Shown here: positions 22,001 to 34,322 of the stretch, one piece after another | Layout of the letters: every line of letters starts with the position of its first letter | Position numbering within the stretch: the first letter of the stretch is position 1 | NCBI GenBank assembly: GCA_907163345.1 | Contig: CAJQUN010000141.1 | Location: 1,302,001-1,366,000, forward strand | DNA length: 64,000 nucleotides | From: Haberlea rhodopensis | Lineage: Eukaryota; Streptophyta; Magnoliopsida; Lamiales; Gesneriaceae | Direction: 5' to 3' | Made by a program: the position numbers and the translations under genes | Notes under the pieces: model-generated | Seen by the model: only the letters and a program-made list of their open reading frames with translations | What the model was told of the DNA's origin: nothing | Database searches by the model: none

Positions 22001-23092
22001 CGCTATCAATATACCTGGCGGCATGAACCATCGCCAATCAATATAGCGGAATGAACCATCGCTATCAATATACCTGGCGGCATGAACCATCGCCAATCAA
22101 TATAGCGGAATGAACCATCGCTATCAATATACCTGCCGGCATGAACCATCGCCAAAGAATAGCCGATCCCTAGTCATTGTCACGGTAGTGTATTTTAATG
22201 CCCCTCGCTCAAATAAAACATGCGGTACTCCCACCCCTCGCTTCACATATAGGCGGCATAGAATAACCTCGCTTAAATGGACATGCGGCGCTCCCACCCC
22301 TCGCTTCACATTTTAGCGACAAATATTCTTTCCTCGCCTCATATGCTAACCACGCTTCAATGTGACATGCGGCGCTCCCACCCCTCGCTTCACATTTTAG
22401 CGGCACAAAACAATAAATAGCGGTAAGCATTTAAAATCATCACTCATCCATAACAATGACTCATGGGATATTCACCAAGTATTTCATCCATACCTGCATC
22501 GCAAAGCATAATCCATATTCCAACATACATCATCATGAGTGTATTTTAATGCACCTCGCTCAAATGCGACATGCGGTACTCCCACCCCTCGCTTCAACAT
22601 TTGGCGGCAAAGCATTAAAATCATCACTACATGTATACATGCAACCACAATGCATAATTCCAGGATGTATAAAAAAGCAGGTTACCGTTTCGTGCCTTTT
22701 CAACCATGGCCTTAGCCTTTCCACGTCATAGTGTCCCTACAGGAACAATTCCAAACCATGAGCATACGATAATCCATATTCCACACAATATGATTATAAT
22801 GAGTAAATGCATAAACTATGAGTACAAAGTACTTCCTGTATCCCAATGCATTTCAAAATGCTCCACTTGGTTGTCCCTGTGTCACAACTCACAATCATAA
22901 TCAACAGGTTATATTATGATTCTATAGATGTCATGACATATAATCGTTTCACTATGATCACATATCACAAATGCACATAAGCAAAACAGTTGTGTCACAC
23001 AACACTAGCTACTATCATGCACAAATATGTGCTACTCATCCCTGGATATCAGCATGTTTCAGGCCCTCAACAGCCCCAAAGAGCTAACAACT
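19020..23092 (-). mobile_element. A1 noncoding interior
   Basis: About 4.1 kb without recognisable retrotransposon protein. It is colinear with the A3 interior (55304-59372) on the opposite strand. It holds the hairpin array at 21612-22153 and a looser set of GCGA...CCGC units out to about 22412. A 91-codon open frame (19125-19400, minus) has a similar counterpart in A3 but no known domain. Confidence 0.85.
21612..22153 (-). repeat. Alternating hairpin array in A1 interior
   Basis: About 20 hairpins in strict alternation: one type closes TGGCG/CGCCA, the next TAGCG/CGCTA, each with an 11-nt loop. The dimer period is about 59 bp in the regular part (for example 21612-21632, then 21639-21659). 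The loop consensus on the minus strand is ATGGTTCATKC. Confidence 0.88.
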
Positions 23093-23104
23093 GCTCTGAT
23101 ACCA
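23093..23104 (-). promoter_or_regulatory. A1 primer-binding site
   Basis: Minus strand TGGTATCAGAGC within TTAGTGGTATCAGAGCAG, four bases from the LTR end at 23109. Confidence 0.92.
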
Positions 23105-23108
23105 CTAA

Positions 23109-25520
23109 TGTAAGGACCCCAAGCCCTTAACCCTTAATTAGTGTATTAACCACTATGTGTGGCACTGCTTTCAATAAAAAGTCAATCGGGAAGCTCAAAT
23201 GATGCTTACAAAATTCCTTTAATATACAACGTTATAAGATCATCTCTACTAACATATAGACTCATAGAGTTGCCCATTACCATCCCCATTTTGCCACTTT
23301 TCACATTGTGGACTTTTATAAAAATTTGGGCAGAGTCTCCCGTAAATTGAGCCATCCCGAAATAAAAGCACAACACATAACATAATTCCCGGCCAGGGAA
23401 AACATAATACTCATCAGAATACAACAATACCAAGTAAATTCCCAGCCAGGGAAGACACCACACATATGACGACAAAAGTGGGTTTCAACACCCACATAAT
23501 ACACCAATGACTCTCATATCATTTAGCAATTCTACCTCTAATTGCATGCAACATAAAATGAAAGAGAGAAAGGCTCATGCCTTTATAAACAACCCATATA
23601 CAAGTATAATCGTGCTCACATGCGAGCATCATAAATGTGTATATAACCCTCGGGTGTATATACGTACTCTATACGATACCGTGCTCCATCAAGCCCTGGT
23701 ACCACGATCCTGGGAGTACATCCAATCAAAAGCTCGAGCTCAACTCCAAAGCCATCGATGTACCTGTTCACCTGCCCCAACAGAGACAGCCCCCAACGGG
23801 GTGAGCATACCAATACACAAAATCCCATAATCACAATAATGAAATTCATAATTTACAACAAAAGTAAATACTAATGAATTTTGAATGATACTCCCTGGAT
23901 GGCAACGTCCTCATCCGGGATTCCGTGTACTGTCCCTGTTCTCACAATCATCAAACTCATCAAATCTCAAAAATCAGTAAATCAACACATTGATTTAACT
24001 CATTGCATGCCTAGTTGAATATCAATAGATGGTGATTCCAAATATATTATACATGCAAATATGGATATCTCAATATCAAATACTGATTTCTCAACCTCGC
24101 TATCAATCACAGATAGCTCAAAATGCCTAGCATTTAATTTACCAATTCTCCATTATACTTAGACATCTCACATGTCTTATAATGAATACATGATTCCACG
24201 ATCATTCTCAGGCATCTCAAATGCCCTACAATAGTCATATAAACCCAGTACCCCATATATCTTATAAGGTCATACTGCTCTAGTATCACGCACGCTTGTG
24301 GCGGCGATGTCAAGATTGGGTCATTCCATAACTCTATCAACACATATATATAACCATACGCACAACCATCAATGCAATCAAGATACATTATGCCTTTCAC
24401 AAATGCTCTCATATAAAGTAATGTTCGTACGTCGCACGTACCTTAAATCTCCGAAGTCCGAGCCAAACCTTGCTCGAGTTCCATGCCCCGAGGAACGATG
24501 TGCTAACAGGATAAATTAATTCCCAATTATTTAAGAACATGCAACCCATGCTCAAGCACACCCATAACCCTCAAAAATATTGTCAACACACGACAATTAA
24601 CCATTATCGAAAATTGCTCAATAACTCCCCACAAATTTTCGAACCTTCACAACACAAATCGAACCCAAACTAAACACCATAATACATCTAAAACATGTAA
24701 TAAATCTATCAATAGTAAGAATCATCACTCCTTGCCAAAAACCCCCAAAATTCGAACATAAACCCCACGCACACAGCATTCAGATTCGAACCATTAAGCA
24801 ACAAATTTTCGAACTATAAAGCAAGAAATATTCGACCCAAATAACAGCACAAAACGCCCCAAAAACACCTGAATAAAAGCCCCAAAATCGTACCAAAAAT
24901 CGAGCCCCAAATCGGACAGATTCCAGTTTCGAACCCTAGCGCTTTCTGCAGAAATCCGAACTCAAATCGCGACCAAACTTCGAATTGATTGTATGGAGAG
25001 GTGCGCCTGGAAGAGACGAAGCCACCGGTGGGTCGGACGCGCCGAACGGCGGCCGGACGGCGGCGGGCGCACGTCCTAAAGCTGCGTGGGTCAAAGGGGA
25101 TCGGGAAAATCAGCGCGCGGGGAGAGAGAGAAGCAAGGTGAGGAAAATGGTTCCGATAATTAAAATCTCGGGTTCAACTGGTATTTATAGCAAAAATACC
25201 CCGAAATACTAATAGCCCCACAAATACATCATGATTCATTAAAAATCATCTGTTTCCAAAAATTCTCTCTCTAACTCCAAAACCCCCTACCGGTGCCCAC
25301 ACAAAGCACCCGAGATTCCGGGTCACACTAAAAACTCAACTCATAGGTTTTTCACCGGAATGAGAATACAATCTCAACCTCAGGATCCAACGATCCCGAC
25401 TACCCAAATAGACGAGCTCGGGAGGCCCAACACCGCGATTGAACTCCAAATCGCCACGTAAAACAACTTTAGGGGTTATTAACACTCCGGGATTACCATC
25501 TATAATCCCTGGTCATCACA
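23109..25520 (-). mobile_element. A1 5' LTR
   Basis: Full 2412-bp LTR with TG...CA ends. TATA-like box (minus CTATAAATAC) at 25181-25190, followed downstream by a GC-rich leader-like stretch near 25000-25100. A string of small hairpins lies around 24060-24240, described for the A3 LTR. Confidence 0.94.
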
Positions 25521-26338
25521 CAAATGCACCTGCAGTTTTTATGAGCCTGATGAACAAAGTATTTCAAGAGTACCTCGATCAGTTCGTGATCGTGTTCATT
25601 GACGACATCCTTGTCTACTCAAGGAGTGAGGAGGATCATGCCGATCATTTGAAGACGGTGCTTCAAATCCTCAGAGATCACCATTTGTACGCCAAACTCA
25701 GCAAGTGTGAGTTTTGGTTGAGCAGTGTATCATTCTTGGGTCACATTATCTCTCGAGAGGGGATATCAGTAGATCCCAGGAAGATTGAGGCAGTTATGGA
25801 TTGGTCCGCCCCTACTTCAGTCAGTGAGATTCGAAGTTTTCTTGGTTTGGCTGGCTATTACCGACGTTTCGTCGAGGGTTTCTCAAAGATCGCCAAGCCA
25901 CTGACGCAGCTAACTCAGAAGGGAGTTCCATTCTTTTGGTCGGAAGCTTGTGAACAGAGCTTCCGGGAGTTGAAGCACAGATTGACTTCAGCGCCAGTTT
26001 TGGTGATTCCAAGGGAGAACAAGGGGTTCGTTCTCTATACTGACGCATCACTTCAGGGTTTAGGATGCTTGCTGATGCAGGATAAGCACGTTGTGGCTTA
26101 CGCTTCGAGACAATTGAAGCCACACGAGACGAGGTATCCATTCCACGATTTGGAGCTAGCAGCTATAGTGTTTGCCTTGAAGATCTGGCGACACTATTTA
26201 TACGGTACCTCATTCACCATCTTCACTGATCACAAGAGCCTGAAGTTCTTATTTACGCAAGCTGAGCTGAATATGAGACAGAGGAGATGGATGGACCTGC
26301 TGAAGGATTATGACTGTGAAATCGAATACCATCCGGGA
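25521..26338 (+). pseudogene. pol: G reverse transcriptase C-terminal half and RNase H
   Basis: Resumes G pol in frame with TNAPAVFMSLMNKVF. Catalytic FIDDILVYS (Asp pair at 25601-25606) is intact, followed by LYAKLSKCEFWL, VSFLGHIIS and SFLGLAGYYRRFVEGF. RNase H has LYTDASLQGLGCLL, LELAAIVFALKIWRHYL and FTDHKSLKFL. The frame runs to YHPG, where A2 begins at 26339. No internal stop is seen in this exon-like block, so the damage to G lies mostly elsewhere. Confidence 0.93.
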
Positions 26339-28842
26339 TGTGATGTACGGGAATTACTGGTGTTAATCCCGGTATGGTAATAATCCTTGATGGATTTTTA
26401 ATCGTGGCAATTAGGAATTAATTGCGGTTTTGGGTCTCCCGAGGTTGTTAAATCGGGCATTTGGGATCGTTGGATCCAAAGGTTGAGATTGTATTCTCAT
26501 TTGGTGGAAAACCTATGAATTGGGTTTTAGTTGGACTTGGCGTCCGGGGTGCCTTATGTTGGGGCCAGTCTGGGGATTTGATGTTGGAGAGAGAGTTTTT
26601 GTAAACAGATGATTTTTAATGAATCATGATGTATTTGTGGGGGTATTGGCATTTTGGGGCATTTTTGCTATATATACCAAGAGGACTCGGTATTCAGTCA
26701 TTTGGCACGGAATCTTTCCCTCTCTTCCCTCTCTCATCGCCCAAACCCTTCTCCCCCATTTCCCTTTTCTCCCTTGGAGGATAAATCGCGGGAAGCTTGG
26801 CTCGGAGGCCGGTTTTCTCGAAGATAATCAGGTATTAATCTTCCCCTCGTCATTGGCTTCGATTTGATAGTAGTATGGTAGCTTTTGGTTGAGGTTTTGG
26901 TTGGCTATGGGTTTTGGGAATTTTTGGCTAAAATCATATGTTGAGTTTTTAAAGTTTTTATTGGCTTTAAATGTTGTATTTGAGGTGTTGGTGGTGTATG
27001 GGTGTTGATATTGAGTTTGGGTGTAAAAAACACCATGGAAGCTCGATTTTTTGGGAAAACCGCAGGTGGCGATCGATCGCCGAGGTGGGGAAATCGATCG
27101 CGACAAGCAGTCCAATTTTTGAAGGCGATGAACAGTGCTGGCGATCGATTGCGAGGTCTCGGCGATCGATCATGAGCGGGTTGGCGATCGATCGCGAGGA
27201 TTGGCGATCGATCGCGATAAGGCACTGGATGGCCACTGGAGTGTGGCGATCGATCGCGGTAAATGTGGCGATCGATCGCCACCCGAAGGAAATTATTTTT
27301 TTTTGGAATTTTTGGAAAATGTCGGGATTTTGGAACCGAGGTTTAAAGGGGCCGTTTTCGGGGCAATGTCTACATTCCAATGGGAATGCTATACTTTTAA
27401 ATGGATTGGGTGAGGCCAAAGTTTAATAAAACGGAATTCCCGATTGAATTCTTGGTTATCTTTTAAACTTGTTAAATGGTTTATTTTGGGTATTATGCAT
27501 GTTTAGCCGGGGGGCTTTTATTTTGGTAATCGTCATGGATTGACTATGGGTTTTGAGGTTTGCAAACGTGCGTGGGCACGTGATCGCATGCTTATTCTTG
27601 ATTGTGAGTGGTTTATGTGTTTTAGCACATATTTCTCGAGGCATGGAACTCAAGCAAGGTTTGGCTTGGACTACGGAGACTTAAGGTACGTATGACGTAC
27701 GAGCATAGCCTATTATAATGTTGCAACTGTAAAATGCATGGTATGTGATAATTGCATTATATGGACATGGAAATGCATGGTATGTGGTATTTACCATAAA
27801 TCGGATAGTGAAATGCATGGTATATAGTAATTGCGATAAATGGACATTCGTTGGGAATCATATGGTGCCGCTTTTGAGCGAGCAAAGATTGGGATGTTGT
27901 CGCCGTTGAGAGACCATCGGTTATGACGCCGCTATTGTTGAGCGTACGTGGGGTCGAAATGCTGCCATTGTGGAGCGAGCTATGACATAGAAATATGGAG
28001 TCAATTGCTAAATATATGTGATATCTGTAGTACTCTATTTTGATCGTTTAATCGCATTTGGTTACGGAACTGGTATAGCGGGGATGGTTTTAGTTGATCA
28101 ATGAGATGATCAACTGTCTTTTGGGAATTTAATGGTTTGGTTATTTTGAGAACAGGGACAATACAGGGGATCCCGGATGAGGGTGTTACCATCCAGGGAG
28201 TATCATTTAAATTATGGCATTTACATTCTGTAAATTATGAATTGCAATGTTATGATTATTGGATTGGTGGTATTGGTATGCTCACCCCGTGTGGGGGCTG
28301 TCTCTGTTGGGGCAGGTAACACAGGTGTAGCAGTAGCTTTGGAGTCGAGCTCGGGCTGTTGATAGAGGTACTTCCAGGATCGAGGTACCAGAGCTGGTTG
28401 ATCAAGTACGCATATCCAGTGTTGAGATCGAGCTGTGCTTGGGAGGTGCTACCAGGATTGAAGTACCAGTAACGGTATCCCGTAGAGTGTTTTATACATC
28501 AGATACACGCTTATTCATTGGGTGCTCTTATGTGAGTGCATTTTACGTGTATATGGAATGTATAAATGGGCTACGGCTTCTCTCTGTTCATTATGGTTGC
28601 ATGCAATTAATTATGGAATTGCTAAATGAACTAAGAGCATGTTAGTGTATTATGTGGGTGCATGTTATATCAATAATCTCGGTTGGGGAATCTGAATGTT
28701 ATGTGAATTGAATGCAAGAAATTTTCTGGATAGCATACGGTGTTGCACTTGCACATGGTTTTCCCCATGATAGTATGATTATATGCACTAATGGCATGGC
28801 TTAATACACTAATAACGGGTTAAGGGTATGGGGGTCCTTAAA
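26339..28842 (+). mobile_element. A2 5' LTR
   Basis: 2504 bp, starting TGTGATGTACGG. It ends ...GGTCCTTAAA, where other copies end ...CCTTACA; the terminal CA is mutated on this copy but intact at 37636. TATA-like CTATATATACC at 26668-26678. Noncoding; the Arg/Asp/Ser-rich open frames across 26900-27430 are translations of the palindrome cluster. Confidence 0.93.
27068..27280. repeat. Cluster of eight GATCGATC palindromes in A2 5' LTR
   Basis: Eight copies of a GGCGATCGATCGCG-like unit within 213 bp, three of them decayed (AAATCGATCGCG, GATCGATTGCG, GATCGATCATG). The 3' LTR copy is at 33458-33668. Confidence 0.9.
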
Positions 28843-28846
28843 TTAG

Positions 28847-28858
28847 TGGTATCAGAGC
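28847..28858 (+). promoter_or_regulatory. A2 primer-binding site
   Basis: TGGTATCAGAGC preceded by TTAG, four bases after the LTR. Confidence 0.92.
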
Positions 28859-31800
28859 TAGGTTAGCTCTTTGGGGCTGTTGAGGGCCTAGGAAAATGAT
28901 AATGGGAATGAGAAGCACATACTTATGCATGATGGTAGTTAGTGTTGCGTGGCACAACTATATTGCTTATGTGCATTTATGATATGTGTTCATAATTGGA
29001 ATATGTTATTGCTAACCATGGTGGTTGCAGGGTCTTATGAGACATGGACTATGCATTACGGTTGCATAGATATACATCGGAGTGATGATTTTAATGCTTC
29101 GCCGCTAAATGTTGGAGCGAGGTGCATTAAAATACACTCATGGCAATGTTTATGGGAATACGGGTTATGCATTACGGTTGCATGCACGTCGAAGTGATGA
29201 TGTCGCTGTCGTGTCGAAGCGATGGTGAATGCCGCTGTCACGTCGAAGCGATGATGCCGCTGTCGTGCCGAAACAATTATTGGAACACGAGATATGCATT
29301 ACGGTTGCATGCGTGGCGTAGCGATGTGAATACTTGCCGCTTTATGGTGTAGCGATGTGAATACTTGCCGCTGTCATACCGTAGCGATGAGAGAATATTT
29401 GCCGCTAATATGAAGCGAAGTACACGGCCGCTGTCATATTAATAGCGAGAGATATTATTTTCCGCTGGTATTGTCGAAGCGAGGGGTATTTTCGATGTCA
29501 TGTAAAGCGAGGGGTATTTCCACTGTCATGCCGGAACGATGGTAAATGTCGCTGTCGTGTCGAAGCGATGGTGAATGCCGCTGTCACGTCGAAGCGATGG
29601 TACCATAGTCATGTCGAAGCGATGATGCCGCTGCCGCGTCGAAGCGATGTTACATGCCGCTATCACGTCGAAGCGATGATGCCGCTGTCATGACATAGCG
29701 ATGCGATCGGGAACAAAGTACTACATGAGTGTGAGTACGTCTTGAGTCCGCGATTATTCCGCCGGGTATATTATTGGCGATGGTTACGCCGGGTATTTTA
29801 TTGGCGATGGTTCATGCCGCCGGGTATTTATTGGCGATGGTTCATGCCGCCGGGTATTCTATTGGCGATGGTTCATGCCGCCGGGTATTTTATTGGCAAT
29901 GGTTCATGCCGCCGGGTATTCTATTGGCGGGGTATTCTATTGGCGATGGTTCATGCCGCCGGGTATTCTATTGGCGATGGTTCATACCGCCGGATATTCT
30001 TTGGCGATGTTTTATGCCGCTGATTCCATAGCAATGGATTATACCGCTATGTGTGTAGCACTGGATTATGCCGCCTACGAGCGATGGATGCTGCTTATGT
30101 ACCGCTGGTGGACGATGGATACAGGTATTCCGCTATCTTGATAGCGATGAGGTATGGCAAATTACTTTTGATATCATTATTGTGAATTCCATGTGTTGTT
30201 TTATACCGTCATGTGTTTGACGATGAGATTATGGATGTCGTGTATCGACATGTGCCGTCATGTGTTTGACGATGAGATTATGGATGTCGTATATCGACAT
30301 GTGCCGTCATGTGTTAGACGATGTTATTTGGGATGTCTATGTGGACGCGTGGCGTCGTTTTGGTGAATAATGCATTCACGTTTATGTATTTGGTTGTATG
30401 GTTTGAGTGCCGATGGTGGGCACATGGTAGAGTCTGGGTCACTAGTTGACGAGACCTTTTCCGAGCAGGTTTGCTCGATGGAGCATTGGATGCATTGTAC
30501 CGGTGAGTGTACCGCATCATGTTATAGAGGTAAATATTTGTCGAGCAATGATACCCTTGGGTATGCTCGTTGGATGGCTAAGGCCAAGTGATTGGTGGTA
30601 AGAGTAGTCATTGAGGAAACTACTCGCTTGTTATTGTGATGAGGAGTGAGCATGGTTACACCCACCCTCAAGGTGTGGAATAAGTCCTAATGGATTAGGA
30701 TTGCATGGTAATTAAGCATGGACGCCAGGTTGTCCATTGTGCTTTGGTGTTTTAGAGATATGTTGGGCGATGACCCACAACTCTAATGGTTTGTGCGGTA
30801 TGGTATACCGGGATGGAACGTGTGTCACGTTGATAGGTTGGTATGAGCCTATGGGGCCAGCGAATCGCTAGCCAGGTATTGTTGCAGTACTTTAGCGTGC
30901 TTGTGTTAGCCATTATAAGGCTCGTTGGATTCAAGTTTGGTGAATCGTATGGTGATACGATGAGGGTTATGGCAGACTCTTGTAGTCTCTATGTGGCATA
31001 GTATTTGAGGTAGGGAATACCTCACGGAGACATTTATACGTCAAATGTTTTGAGAGACTTGTTTTGGGGCAGCTCAATTCTGTTGGGAATGCCAACGTGA
31101 GTGTCGTCAAGTCGTGGTTAGCTCTGGTTGAGCATCCTTGCATGTGGAATGCAACGGGAGTCACAATGGTTTGTGAGATATAGTTTGTGAGGTGACACTA
31201 CTATTTAGACCTTATCTCTTGGAGAGATTTGGATTGTACTGTCTTGGAGACAGCTTGCATCGGTCGTGGATTGATTGTAAATCAGCCATGGTAAGCATTA
31301 CTGGTGTTGGATCGAGTAATGGATTTCTTACCTCGGTGAGACGTTTGAGGAGACGTCTCCGGGGAGATGCTCGATTGTGTTGTACTATGGCATTAGTACA
31401 GAGCATCTTTTGTTTGAGTATACATGGGATATACAGGTTTCGATTTGGTAATGGTTGCTTTGATGCACTATCTCGAACCAATTGCGTACTTTTGGTTCCG
31501 TGATATGTTTTGGTAAAATATATCCAGTTTTCCGAACGGTGGTTCGAGGTTGGAGGGTCATGGATTCATGACACTTTCCTTGTGAGATAGGCGGTACTGA
31601 TATACCTACCGGCTGGATCCTTTGGGAGATTCGTTACTTTGGTTGTGTGGTGCTGATGTTGAAATCACACCCTTTGGTTTTGGTTTGGCAACCATTATTC
31701 TCCGTGGGGCGAGAATGATTGGGGATTGGCAGTTGATTTTTGGGATTTTGGGTATGATTGGAGATACCCGAGTCTATTGCTTTGTGTATGCATGTTGTGT

Positions 31801-32690
31801 TGGTGTATGGGCATGTATGCCGTGTGTGTATACGAACGCCAACTTTATTTTGTTCATTGTTGAACGTCGGGTCTGTATGCTTGGTTTGGTGAATCTCCGG
31901 TGTGAGACTGTGGAACCTTGAGATCGGTAATCTCAATGGCACGATGCATTCTGATGAATGATCGTGAGGGTTGTTTGACTTCCCCTGAGGAGGGATCGTC
32001 GTATTTTGGAACCACGGTAATTCTTGTTGGATAATTCGATAGCCTTCCTGTTTTAGGATTGTTGGATCCAAGGATAAATAAGGGATAGCCAGGATTCAGA
32101 TTTGTTTGGTGTCATGGTTGACACGTGTGGCAGGAATGCAATTGTTTGTCTTACATGACCTCTGTGGAACTTGAGACCTTGTGGAGTCTTGATGGTGTGT
32201 TAGGACCAAGATATGATTTCTTGGAACACACCGGTGTAAACATCCTCGGTGATGTGTTTTGTGTAGATCGGTGACCATGGGTTGCCCGACCCGTGTTGCA
32301 AGCGGTGCAACCACTCCTTTGGAGGAGATGGGGATGGAAGCAGGAACGGGTTTACTGTGAGTATACTGTCGTATGCTAGTAGTCCTCTTCATGACGATGC
32401 GTGTCAAGCATCGTGGGCAGGTGGTGAATATCACGGGATAATACCTATGTCAGAACCAATGGAGATTTGGTTGATTTGCCGTCGTGGTGGACTGACTTTT
32501 GGGACGTTTCATGTCGAGGTATGTTGTTATCTTTCGTGTTTGTATTGGTTTTAGCGTTTGCTCTATTTTAGAGCTTGGTGCGAGATGGGTGTTCTCGCGG
32601 TTGTTAATTCGATTCTAATATGGTCTAGAATCGGGGTTGTGGCTTTGTTTTGTTGGTGTAGTCCTGGTGTTACGTGGAGTACACCGGTGC
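28859..32690 (+). mobile_element. A2 noncoding interior
   Basis: 3.8 kb with no protein domain. Its first part (29080-30140) is filled with GCGA...CCGC units. From about 30150 on it aligns in order with the A3 interior at 57020-59370: the TGACGATGAGATTATGGATGTC repeats, then the stretch GTCACTAGTTGACGAGACC, and so on. Confidence 0.85.
29180..30140 (+). repeat. GCGA...CCGC hairpin arrays in A2 interior
   Basis: Two blocks. At 29190-29700 the units are GTCGAAGCGATGGTGAATGC and CGCTGTC (stem AGCG/CGCT). At 29755-30020 there is a period of about 31 bp, with GGCG-ATGGTTCATGC-CGCC hairpins joined by GGGTATTCTATT. Isolated AGCG/CGCT units follow to 30140. A further pair, CGTCA-TGTGTT-TGACG, recurs at about 30200-30320. 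Confidence 0.82.
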
Positions 32691-32726
32691 AATTTCGAGG
32701 ATGAAATTTTATTAGTGGGGGATAAT
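32691..32726 (+). promoter_or_regulatory. A2 pre-PPT hairpin and polypurine tract
   Basis: AATTTCG-AGGA-TGAAATT (one wobble pair) is followed by TTAGTGGGGGATAAT directly before the 3' LTR. Confidence 0.85.
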
Positions 32727-34322
32727 TGTGATGTCCAGGAATTACTGGTGTTAATCCCGGTATGGTAATAATCCTTGATGGATTTTTAATCGTGGCAATT
32801 AGGAATTAATTGCGGTTTTGGGTCTCCCGAGGTTGTTAAATCGGGCATTTGGGATCGTTGGATACAAAGGTTGAGATTGTATTCTCATTTTGGTGGAAAA
32901 CCTATGAATTGGGTTTTAGTGGGACTTGGCGTCCGGGGTGCCTTATGTTGGGGCTAGTCTGGGGATTTGATGTTGGAGAGAGAGTTTTTGTAAACAGATA
33001 ATTTTTAATGAATCATGATGTATTTGTGGGGGTATTGGCATTTTGTGGCATTTTTGCTATATATACCAAGTGGACTCGGTATTCAGTCATTTGGCACGGA
33101 ATCTTTCCCTCTCTTCCCTCTCTCATCGCCCAAACCCTTCTCCCCCATTTCCCTTTTCTCCCTTGGAGGATAAATCGCAGGTAGCTTGGCTCGGAGGCCA
33201 GTTTTCTCGAAGATAATCAGGTATTAATCTTCCCCTCGTCATTGGCTTCGATTTGATAGTAGTATGGTAGCTTTTGGTTGAGGTTTTGGTTGGCTATGGG
33301 TTTTGGGAATTTTTGGCTAAAATCATATGTTGAGTTTTTAAAGTTTTTATTGGCTTTAAATGTTGTATTTGAGGTGTTGGTGGTGTATGGGGTGTTGATT
33401 TTGAGTTTGGGTGTGAAAAACACCATGGAAGCTCGATTTTTTCGGAAAATCGCAGGTGGCGATCGATCGCCGAGGTGGGGCGATCGATCGCGACGAGCAG
33501 TCCAATTTTTGAAGGCGATGAACAGTGCTGGCGATCGATCGCGAGGTCTCGACGATCGATCGCGAGCGGGTTGGCGATCGATAGCGAGGATTGGCGATCG
33601 ATCGCGAGAAGGCACTGGATGGCCACTGGAGTGGCGATCGATCGCGGTAAATGTGGCGATCGATCGCCACCTGAAGGAAATTGTTTTTTTTTTGAATTTT
33701 TGGAAAATGTCGGGATTTTGGAACCGAGGTTTAAAGGGGCCGTTTTCGGGGCAATGTCTACATTCCAATGGGAATGCTATACTTTTAAATGGATTGGGTG
33801 AGGCCAAAGTTTAATAAAACGGAATTCCCGGTTGAATTCTTGGTTATCTTTTAAACTTGTTAAATGGTATATTTTGGGTATTATGCATGTTTAGCCGGGG
33901 GGCTTTTATTTTGGTAATCGTCATGGATTGACGATGGGTTTTGAGGTTTGCAAACGTGCGTGGGCACGTGATCGCATGCTTATTCTTGATTGTGAGTGGT
34001 TTATGTGTTTTAGCACATATTTCTCGAGGCATGGAACTCAAGCAAGGTTTGGCTTGGACTACGGAGACTTAAGGTACGTATGACGTACGAGCATAGCCTA
34101 TTATAATGTTGCAACTGTAAAATGCATGGTATGTGATAATTGCATTATATGGACATGGAAATGCATGGTATGTGGTATTTACCATAAATGGATAGTGAAA
34201 TGCATGGTATATAGTAATTGCGATAAATGGACATTCGTTGGGAATCATATGGTGCCGCTTTTGAGCGAGCAAAGATTGGGATGTTGTCGCCGTTGAGCGA
34301 CCATCGGTTATGACGCCGCTAT
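32727..34322 (+). mobile_element. A2 3' LTR, part 1
   Basis: Matches the A2 5' LTR from its first base, including the palindrome cluster at 33458-33668. Interrupted after ...GCCGCTAT by solo LTR A4. Confidence 0.93.
33458..33668. repeat. GATCGATC palindrome cluster in A2 3' LTR
   Basis: Eight units, less decayed than in the 5' LTR: units degraded at 27068-27280 are largely intact here, with one GATCGATAGCG variant. Confidence 0.9.

Larger units (their letters stand above)
7889..25520 (-). mobile_element. A1: complete non-autonomous LTR retrotransposon (nested in G RT)
   Basis: It is bounded by TG...CA ends (TGTAAGGACC ... GGTCATCACA in plus reading) and flanked by CAAAC (7884-7888) and CAAAT (25521-25525), a 5-bp TSD with one change. 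On the minus strand the order is 5' LTR (25520-23109), PBS (23104-23093), noncoding interior, PPT (18999-18985), then 3' LTR (18984-17730 plus 9034-7889, split by C1). Its own length after removing C1 is about 8.94 kb. No gag, pol or other protein domain is seen in the 4.1-kb interior. G's RT reading continues exactly across the insertion. Confidence 0.93.

Noticed and set aside
21430..22420. CRISPR-like array (regular direct repeats with spacers)
   Set aside because: The spacers are themselves repeated, the units are near-identical hairpin dimers, no cas genes are present and the sequence is a plant retrotransposon interior.
26900..27430. Overlapping Arg/Asp/Ser-rich frames on both strands (repeated DRS and AIDR words)
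   Set aside because: They are translations of the GATCGATC palindromes in LTRs. They occur on both strands and in several frames, and have no start context or domain.
31192..32554. Frames of about 90-145 codons on both strands in the A2 interior
   Set aside because: No domain, no counterpart kept in A1 or A3 at the aligned positions, and opposite-strand overlap. They look like chance frames.
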